DNA of 64,000 bases from Trichostrongylus colubriformis. Taxonomy: Eukaryota > Nematoda > Chromadorea > Rhabditida > Trichostrongylidae. The stretch is taken from positions 27,346,716 to 27,410,715 of the forward strand of contig OZ022258.1 in assembly GCA_963978905.1 (NCBI GenBank), given 5' to 3'. The notes under the pieces were generated by a model that worked only from the letters and a program-made list of their open reading frames with translations, made no database searches and was not told the origin of the DNA. Shown piece by piece: positions 56,528 through 64,000 of this stretch (position 1 is the first letter of the stretch; each line of letters begins with the position of its first letter). The position numbers and the translations under genes are program-made.

Positions 56528-57131
56528 TTAAGCAACAACGTATTCATCATTGTTATCAACAACACTCTGCCACCTCATGGGTAGAACGTTGATTCCATCT
56601 TCCCAAAACTCTGAGTTATGAGAGTCTGAGAAGGCAGCTATCGCCTTTGCAAGAAAGTCATAATCAACGAATTTTCTCTTGGCCAGGAAGGACTCAAGAT
56701 AATGGGTAAGGTGACAGTCAGAAGAGGCAATGTCTGGAGTGTATGGCGGGTGGGGTAGGAAATCCTAGCCGAGCTCGTGTAGCTTTGCAGGGTACTCTTC
56801 GCGATTTGGGAGCTGGCGTTGTCATAAAGTAGGGTCACCGCGGAACTATTCCTTCGCTTTTCTCGAACAGCGACGGCGAGCAGCTGGAGCTGGCTGGTGC
56901 ATACGGCAGCACTGACTATCTCGCGTTGTATCAGCAGCTCCTGGAAAAGCATTCCATCCGCGTCCCAGAGGTACACAGTCCTGAGCGTGGTTTGTCCTCC
57001 ATGTCAATCTTGCCGTTGCTGAAGCTGACGGACCAGCGGCGCACGGTCTCGTAGCTCACACAACTCTTACCCAATGCAGCGTTGAGGGAGTGACAAGCTT
57101 TCGACGCTTTGTGCCGCAAGACCAGTCATAG
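56528..57131 (-). pseudogene. mariner transposase relic
   Basis: Minus strand. The N-terminal part HKASKACHSLNAALGKSCVS, YETVRRWSVSFSNGKIDMED and KPRSGL is a mariner DNA-binding end and linker. After a deletion, YLWDADGMLFQELLIQREIV precedes LLYDNASSQIAKSTLQ (second catalytic Asp in YDN). Then shifted sequence leads to the intact C-terminus GINVLPMRWQSVVDNNDEYV, with VA and TAA at 56530-56528. The codons for VIYYDW, normally ahead of this N-terminus, lie beyond the nested MITE around 58609-58620, which proves the interruption. Confidence 0.8.
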
Positions 57132-57133
57132 TA

Positions 57134-58606
57134 TTGGGTTGGGGAATAAGTCCCCGCCGTTTTTTTTCAACCTCGTTTTTCACATTGTTTCCTTCATCTT
57201 TCCACAAAGCTTATAGATGTTTTCGATAGGGCTTTTTCTGCTCTACGAAATGCTGCGATCTGTTTTCGATTCCTTCGACACCTATTTTTTATGAGGTTCG
57301 GAAATGGAGTACGCTGAAGGCAAAAAATTGCCTCTTGCGCACCTCATCTTTCTCGTTTGCCATCAAGATCAAAAAATGTATGTATATTTCGATAGAGCTT
57401 TTTCAGCTCTAGAATGGTACCCACTACTATTCAAATCGCTCAACTTTTTGCTGTTTTTGAGACTCAGGAATGCAGCACTCGCAAAAGTGTGCTCTTTCGT
57501 TATCTCCTCTTCCTCGCCTACCATCGAGATTGAAGAGGATGCGCATATATGCATTCGATAGGGCTTTTTTTGCTCTACAAGATGATACCACTCTTCTTTT
57601 GTATGCATGTACGCATTTGTACGCAATCGAGCATTTTTGACAGATGTAGTCGAAAATGCTCGATTTCGTCGACTTCAAATGATCTAAAAAATTGCTAAAA
57701 TTGATTCTTGCAAAAACCATAAATATATCCTTGTAAAGCAAAAAGAGTTCTATCGAATGATAGAAAGCGCTGTGCCGAGAAAACTTCATTTTTATTACGC
57801 AGTTTCGAATTGAGAAACAGGTGCCGACCTATTCCTACATGCTAAAATGTGAGAGGATACAAAAAAAGAGTGGTATCATCTTGTAGAGCAAAAAAAGCCC
57901 TATCGAATGCATATATGCACATCCTCTCTAATCTCGATGGTAGGCGAGGAAGTGGAGATAACGAAAGTGCACATTGCGAGCACTGCATTGCGAGCACTGC
58001 ATTTGTGAGTCTTAAAAACAGCAAAAAGTTGGGCGATTTGAACAAAAGTAGTACCATTCTGTAGAAAAACCTATATACATACTACAAGGATGCTGAGTTA
58101 TGGGCAAAAGCTTCGATGCCGGACGGGACTCGAACCCGCACTTCATCCTTTCCGGGGATATGTGCTAATATTTATTAGCACATATTGATATTGGTATTAG
58201 CACATATCCCCGGAAAGGATGAAGTGCGGGTTCGAGTCCCGTCCGGCATCGAAGCTTTTGCCCATAACTCAGCATCCTTGTAGTAACTTTCGCATCGCGA
58301 GCTGCGGCGATAAACAGCAGTTATCAAAAATTAAAAATATCAAAATCCTATATACATACATTTCTTGATCTTGATGGCAAAAGACAAAGATGAGGTGCGC
58401 AAGTGGCAATTTTTTGCCTTCAGCGTACTTCATTTCCAAACCTCATAAATAATGGGTGGTCGGAGGAATCGAAAAACAGATTGTAGCATTTTGTAGAGCA
58501 GAAAAAGCTCTATCGAAAACGTATATAAGCTCTGTCAAAGGATGATGGAAACGGTGTGAAAAACGGGGATGAAAAAAAAACGGCGGGGACTTATTCTCCA
58601 ACCCAA
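57134..58606. mobile_element. Palindromic mariner-type MITE with 166-bp phased subrepeats
   Basis: Ends TTGGGTTGGGGAATAAGTCC and its inverted copy, flanked by TA (57132-57133 and 58607-58608). The arms (57134-57600 and 57850-58606) are inverted. A subrepeat with a small hairpin, CGATAGRGCTTTTT-GCTC-TA, occurs at 57224, 57390 and 57556, exactly 166 bp apart; in the right arm the complement is at 57900 and 58510, with the middle one disrupted by the insertion at 58083-58346. No transposase is encoded. Confidence 0.8.
58083..58346 (+). mobile_element. SINE-like snapback unit with tRNA-type B boxes
   Basis: A 264-bp insertion with a perfect 13-bp target duplication (CCTATATACATAC at 58070-58082 and 58347-58359), ending in an A-rich tail (TATCAAAAATTAAAAATATC and on). 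The 5' two thirds is a near-perfect palindrome: 58083-58172 pairs with 58195-58285. Each arm holds CGGGTTCGAGTCCCGTCCGG, a tRNA T arm and B box; the arm in plus orientation also folds as an anticodon-type hairpin (TATCC-CCGGAAA-GGATG). A-rich tail plus long target duplication suggest LINE-driven retroposition, not cut-and-paste. The D and acceptor arms do not complete a normal tRNA. Confidence 0.7.
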
Positions 58607-58815
58607 TAGATGACACCTCGTTTTGAGTGAGTATCGACTATGGGCGTTGTAGCTCTCTCCCAGAATCTGGTGAGTCGATACATATTTTGTTAGGAAGCTC
58701 AAAAACCCTTAAACCCTCTACCATATTCCTGAACCGCCCAAATCTGCCTCCAAGTAAACAAGAGTTATTGATTTTTTTTTCTGGAAAAATCCTACAAGGA
58801 TTTTGGGACAAGGCA

Positions 58816-59400
58816 CCATGCTCCTCTCGTGAGGCTAAGCTGTGAAAACATGAGAGGAAAATGGTTTTGCTGAGTCCTCACATGGGGAATACCTGAACAC
58901 ATGGGCTCATGCTCCCAACGAATTTTAGGTAATGGTGACCGTAAAACTTTTGTTATGAAACTCACAGTCAAAGTGCAGGGTTTACGACTGCGCCGCGCCG
59001 ACGAAATCTCATGCGAAAATCCGAAGCATAGTCTGCGAAAATCTCTGAAACTGCCCCGAAAGAGTGGAGAATGTTCTATAAACCTCTGAATACTTTATAA
59101 GCAGAGTTCCTGTAAGTACAATTTCAAAGTATTTGGAATATCTGAGGGACAAAAAGGCGTATATTCAATGATTATCGGTGTTTGATCTCTGTTGACCATG
59201 AATATGTAACGGTATGGTTATTGCTCCAAGGAAGCAAGCCATTATCTGATTGTCGCGTAGTGTGCTATTAATAGTGTATTTGACCATTTTTGGATTTCCC
59301 CTTGCTTGCTCTCAATCATGCCGAATGTTTTGCGTTTTTAAATGTGTTACACTAACAACGTCTCTAAAAGCATTACTTGTGTCAGCTCACCCCTTTGTTG
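58816..59400. other. Unassigned sequence
   Basis: On the minus strand this would be intron or downstream sequence of the exon at 59401-59831. A 62-codon plus frame (58901-59089) has no support. Confidence 0.3.
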
Positions 59401-59831
59401 TTTCTTGCACCTTCATCTTTCTGAACTTGTATTTTTTTCTGCTTTGATTTCGCAAGTTTGCATTTCGTGGAGCCTGCTGAAGCGGACCGTTGCGACCTTG
59501 AGGACAGTCGCGATTTCGACCTCGATTTTGAAGTCGGCTTAGTAAGACTTCGTGACTGTGACTTTGTCTTTGATATAGGCTTCTCTGAGCGAGCAGATTT
59601 AGGTCCACAAATTAAGCGCCAAGATCTTCTCCCTCTGCTCGTATTTGAGAGTTGCCTGGTAGAGCTTCTATTCTGATTATTCTTCTTTTCAGACAAGGAG
59701 CCGGAGTTATTCTTGTTAGACTTTTGTGGCGCATTCCTGTGTGAATACAAAGGCTCATCAGGGGCACGATGCGGCCGCTCATGCATAATGCTCTGCCATG
59801 ATCCAAGATTCTCTTGGGAAGACGGTTGTCG
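59401..59831 (-). CDS. Lys/Ser/Arg-rich protein, internal exon
   Basis: The acceptor GTTTCCAG precedes CGACAACCG on the minus strand, so the exon starts in phase 0 with RQPSSQENLGSWQSIMHERP. It continues with Asn/Ser/Lys-rich sequence, a short Cys-containing stretch (RLICGPKSARSEK), then an SKS/SRS array (TSKSRSKSRLSSRSQRSASA) and a basic end. The donor is probably GGG|GTGAGC at 59400. Same strand, same start phase, similar opening (PSS) and the same order (polar start, Cys motif, Ser/Lys array) as the exon at 11662-12262. They may be paralogous genes, or distant exons of one gene. Function unknown. Confidence 0.55.
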
Positions 59832-62529
59832 CTGGAAACGTTAAAAAACATTTTTCTGTATTTATTGTCTGCAGCAGTCACTTTCAGTGAAAACGTTTCA
59901 ATCTAATCAGGAACGAAGTAATTCTGAATAGAGGTAGCGAATCGTTATACATATACAAGAAGACGCTGTGTACTTGCGATGACACAGGTGATCTGTCCCC
60001 ACAGAAAACCCCGCATTATCGCTAAAGAAACAGTGCGGATACGTGCGGAGGACACAAACTACGGTAACGTGGGAAAGTCTCCATAGAAATTAAAGCAATG
60101 GCAATTGAGATTTTTGATATCTGATTGCTGTCGCACAACAAAAGTGCATGGAATGAACCAAGACGAGAAGCAATCATTTTTCCTTTGATACCGCTGTCAC
60201 AGCTGGTAGAGGGAAAATCCCAGAAGGCCAAGGACCACTTTGTGGTGAAGCTGACGCGGTTTATATGGTTGTACTTGATGCATTAGTGTACCGATTACGT
60301 TCTGAACATGCTCTTATTCTCTATTCTCATTCTCATTTCACTTAGTACGAACTAACACAGAGGGAATAATAGGTTATTTTGCACAATACTGAAGCCGTGA
60401 AAGTGTCGCTGTAAGCAATTTCGTCTAATCGTATGCATCTTTAGACTTTTCTGCGTACGGTTCGTTTTTCAGGAGTGCCCACTGGCCTCTCCAAAGGTTC
60501 ACAATATCAGTGAGCCATGAAAAATCTAAGATCTCTGCTGTTTAAAGTTCAACATTGCGCAATACACACCTTATGATCTATTTCGTACCCACCAGCACAC
60601 AGTGAAGGCCATTGCATATAAGGCTGGATCACATTGTACGGTGCTGATAGTGGGTGTGTACCCTTATGCCAGGATTTCGCGTTACGAAGTTCTCCAGGCA
60701 ACAATTGCGCGCGAGTTTACTGTTCTCGGTGTATCCATGCCTATTTTTAATCATTTTACCGCTATGTTGAGCTTGTTTCCGAATTGTTTCCAACTCAATG
60801 GGCGGGATTCGCGACCGTTAGTTCATTTAAGAGTTTTCAGTTCACCAATGGCTGCTAATGACTTTGCATGCATCCGCTCCATTCTCTATGCTCTTCACCT
60901 TCCTCTATGCAGCATTTTTGCTCGCCCGAATTTTTTGCCTCATAAGTACTATTATAACGCAAATGACGTATTTTTATTGTAGCAAAGTGAGGCGCAGTGC
61001 GCTTTGGGCGATTGCACACGTCGGTCTAAGGTGAAGAAGTTTGACGATGAATGATTCACTTCGGCCGTGATGCGAAGTTCTGTACTTGCACAATTAGATG
61101 GACTCACTCACCTCAGATTCTTTCTTCCTAGGCTTAGGTAAAAAACTATCTACTCTGACACCCTCGTGCTGATATTATAGTAAGAATGATTCATAGCACA
61201 GGAAATCTCTTGGTTGATGGTAGCATGCAAAATGGGATCATCAACCAAGAGTGAACTGAAAAAAAGCATTAATGCTTCAACCAGATTCTGTATAATGCGA
61301 TGAAAATAATTCCAAAGCAAGTTCAGAACTTAACTAAAATTAGGCGTGGATCGGTCCCGCCCTTTTTATGCAATTACACGCAATTCCCATCGAGGCAGTC
61401 AACTCGTGCGCGAACGTGGCTCGCTGCTCGGTGTCGCGCGGACTCCTGACACAAGGGCATACATCCGTCAACGGCAAGGCGTGGCTGCGTGTCTCCGCCT
61501 GCCCACCTTCCTCGTTGCCTGCGTCGTCTTACCCCGTGCACTCTGCGTCGCTGCCTGCGAACGTAGCCACGCACTGCCGGCGCTGACAATGAGTATGAAC
61601 GCGGGCGGACTGTCACCGTGTACCGTCCAGACTCCGGATACGATTCACTATTCATGTGTAGCCTAGCAGCTTAGAAACCAACTCTGAAGTAGGTAGAATG
61701 ACACAGGATAATCCGAAATAAAAGATTTGCACGCTTTTGTCACCATGCAGCACACTTCTCCTTAGAAGGTAATTTTTTCTGCTCCTGCTCCTGCCTTTCA
61801 ACTCCTCTTCTCCAAACACTCCCTCTTTTATATTTCATGTTGCTCTTTTTGCAAACCTTTCTTTCTTATCTAGTCCCCAAATACAACCTTCTCACTTTTT
61901 TGGTGTGAAACATTATTCACCTACCAGTTTGGAGTGGACGGGCTGAGGACAACTCGTGTCAGCATGCACGGAACTGAAAGAACATTTTCAATGTGGGTCG
62001 ATTTATTTTGTACTTGTATATGGTTATATCTATACATCCATTCGTATGTTCTATATCTAACTCTTAGTCTGCTACGGCACCTTGCCATTAAACATTTATC
62101 TACTGGTTTGCCATTAATATGCATATGGATATGTAATTAATATGCATATGTAATATAAAGTTCCTTGAATCAAGCATACATATTTCAGGTCCATTGTCTC
62201 TTTCACTGACATAGTGCCACAGAACAACAGAGGGTAATGCTCATGTTTTAAAGGTTTAGAATGAACTGCAAATGTACGGCATTACGTGCCGTGCCAGCGG
62301 GTCATGTTAATCGAAAATATCGTTTCCGTGCAGGAGGCTGGATACAGCGCATAGAACATACCTCCGTGTAGGCTGGAAGCGACACAAGTATAGACCGTAC
62401 CAGTAACTGAGTACAGTGAACTCTAAGATTATTTGTGCAAAATATCGATTTATGCGAGGGGGGCCGACAATACAGTAGAATACACCACTAACCAAAAGTG
62501 GATTAACTCGCAGAAGCGCGCATTTTATA
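59832..62529. other. Mostly unassigned, with a CpG-rich island
   Basis: 60602-60982 holds a 126-codon plus frame of fair composition (GSHCTVLIVGVYPYARISRY) with possible internal splice sites and no domain. 61370-61640 is a GC- and CpG-rich island with open frames on both strands, which may be a promoter or first exon. 61680-62500 is AT-rich with nothing recognised. Confidence 0.3.
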
Positions 62530-63520
62530 GACTACACCATTTTATAGACCACACCAGTCGGATCGCCCTGCTTCCGCCGGGCGCTCCTACTTCTTAGAGC
62601 CCTGCTTCGTCGGGCTCCCTTGAAAGTCATTTTTCTATGAATGCGTTTATTTACGATGAGCGCTCGGTGACAAAGTTTTCAAAGCAAAATGTGGTAACTG
62701 TTGGGCGCCCGATGAGCAGGATGGGAGAAGCGTATACCTTCCGCAAAGACTTCACTTTATCCAACCATTGGCTACGAAAGAGAACACATCATGGCTATGC
62801 GCTGATCAATGATACACCTGGTAACATCTTGGCACTATTGTAGGCATTCTATCAAAAATGAATTTAACGACATATTGTCTCATTCTCCTGGCATTCTCGA
62901 AAGGCGACTCCTCGCTGCTCTTTAAAGGCCGCAGTGATAGTATCATTCTGCATCAGACTGGAGAAGGGAACGAAAGACTGTTCAAGGCGAAATAAATGGG
63001 ATATGCATGAAGTGGCACTTATGCCTGCTCTCCCGAAGCCCACAGGACCTACAGCCGACACGAATTCCTCAAGGAATTTGATCAGATCTGGATACTAAGC
63101 CTCATGTGTCGATCAACACGGAAGCGAACCTATATAGTTTCGGCGAGCCAATACTGCAACTTCAAAGAGCGAGCACTGAGGTGGAAAATCAACTATTGAC
63201 CGACTCTAAGTAAAAAGTGAGTAACTCATAGAGAAATGAAATTTGAAAGGGCTAGCGAAGCTGGACATTCTACGATGAAGAAGCGACCTACGGCTGCTTG
63301 GCGATCTGACTGGTATCCGTACGATAATGTTAACAGGAGCTGCTCAGAAATGTGATTAGCAAGGGTTATAGTATGTATAACATCGCTGAATGGACACTTA
63401 TCCGCACATCCATTGTTGCGACCATCCGCTGCGGCCCTTTGAGTACTTAATGATAGCTCTTCCCATAACTCATCATGTTGCATGCCATCCCAGTATGCCG
63501 ACACCTACTGCGACGTCAGC
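62530..63520 (-). repeat. About 1-kb dispersed repeat, copy 2
   Basis: The inverted counterpart of 47390-48360: 62850-62950 matches 47820-47930, and 63200-63340 matches 47430-47560. It also holds a CGCCGGGCGCTCCTACTTCT segment akin to the CGCGCGGCGG block at 48220. No gene. Confidence 0.55.
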
Positions 63521-63689
63521 GCACCGCAGAATGATGGCGAGTGTACGAAATAGGTGTTTATAAAGTAGGAGATGCTACCACCACTATAACATGGCCTTGT
63601 AATGATACTCCAACACCCATCGGTTTCTCCCGACTTTGAGCGGTTGTTTTGCTGCTCCTAATCACAATCACTCGCTTGCAGACGGATAG

Positions 63690-64000
63690 ACATACAGATC
63701 GACATACAAAGTAAATGTTTATATGATAGAGGGGTATATGATCGTATCCTGATCATGGAAGGTAGAACGCAGTATCAAAACATGCGCACCATTATTTGGA
63801 CGCTAATGCGCACCATTATTTGAACGCTAAATAATTTAGAGGTCGAAACATCGGCAAATGATATCAGAACATAATCAAAATGTTCACCCGATGACACTGT
63901 TCATCAGACGCTTTCATTTATCGGTCGTGTAGTAGTTAGCGGTGTAGTGAATTTTACCCGGCCCCTTCCTAACAGCTCTTGTCAGCGCTAAGCAGTCGTT
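63690..64000 (+). repeat. Start of another satellite-bearing foldback (runs off the window)
   Basis: 63740-64000 matches 13040-13270 and 26100-26310 (words CATGCGCACCATTATTTGG, ATCAGACGC, TCCTAACAGCTCTTGTCAGC). It enters the satellite-type sequence at the last bases, so the array presumably continues beyond the window. Confidence 0.65.

Larger units (their letters stand above)
56450..58815 (-). mobile_element. mariner element, decayed, hosting a nested palindromic MITE
   Basis: The left end TTAGGTTGTCTCAAAAGTCC preceded by TA is a typical mariner terminus. The worn right end, around 58790-58815, reads CCTACAAGGATTTTGGGACA. The transposase is on the minus strand. A 1473-bp element (57134-58606) splits it near its N-terminus. 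Confidence 0.75.

Noticed and set aside
58103..58260. A functional tRNA gene on either strand
   Set aside because: Each arm has a good T arm and B box but the D arm, acceptor pairing and U33 are wrong. The palindrome and A-rich tail fit a retroposed unit better.
60602..60982. 126-codon plus-strand frame
   Set aside because: Composition is fair but it has competing internal splice-like sites and no recognised family, so it was left as a note only.
61346..61666. 106-codon Arg/Ala/Cys-rich plus-strand frame and a 93-codon minus-strand frame
   Set aside because: Both strands stay open because the segment is GC-rich, which is typical of a CpG-rich non-coding island.

Overview
The window reads as a gene-poor, repeat-dense stretch of an animal genome, most likely a nematode of the rhabditid/strongylid (hookworm-like) kind. 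This is an inference. It rests on the short exons that can be supported, their TTTCAG-type acceptors and GTAAGT-type donors, and the abundance of Tc1/mariner-class DNA transposons and foldback repeats. There is no sign of prokaryotic operons, rRNA or CRISPR. I did not recognise a complete protein-coding gene of known function.

Genes: the supported coding pieces are isolated exons. They are a coiled-coil-like terminal exon (3305-3439, +), a Lys/Ser/Gly-repeat exon (11662-12262, -), a second Lys/Ser/Arg-rich exon of similar design 47 kb away (59401-59831, -), and a 63-codon terminal exon (39500-39691, +). Weaker candidates lie at 14595-14748, 17641-18120, 24912-25152, 38331-38504, 49593-49967 and 50096-50332.

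Mobile DNA dominates. (1) Decayed Tc1/mariner transposases: mariner relics at 9674-11014, 41416-42290 and 56450-58815, and a Tc1-like relic at 52495-53926. (2) Five loci, from four families, in which only one half of a Tc1/mariner element survives, present twice as a large inverted repeat: 15452-17024, 20833-21501, 31153-32701, 33218-33890 and 42581-43421. (3) Small non-autonomous elements that end AGG...CCT and are flanked by 4-bp TTAA/TTGA/TCAA sites: 41-433, 10424-10881, 20029-20473, 34528-34947, 43537-44027, 44647-45062, 46782-47183 and 54670-55122. (4) Two adjacent 230-bp palindromic elements with 10-bp target duplications (25160-25389 and 25430-25659). (5) A kilobase-scale foldback family, some copies carrying tRNA-like segments (7154-9086, 22938-24081, 29950-32862). 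(6) A 3.4-kb foldback (25763-29144) whose two halves carry opposite arrays of a 146-bp satellite.

Several insertions are nested with readable target duplications, so relative ages can be ordered. The best stack is mariner relic (56450-58815) < palindromic mariner-type MITE (57134-58606) < a 264-bp SINE-like snapback unit (58083-58346). That unit carries a tRNA-type B box in both arms, an A-rich tail and a perfect 13-bp target duplication. Tandem arrays (19.1-20.0 kb, 45.98-46.62 kb, 27.2-28.6 kb) and five G/C homopolymer tracts fill much of the rest.
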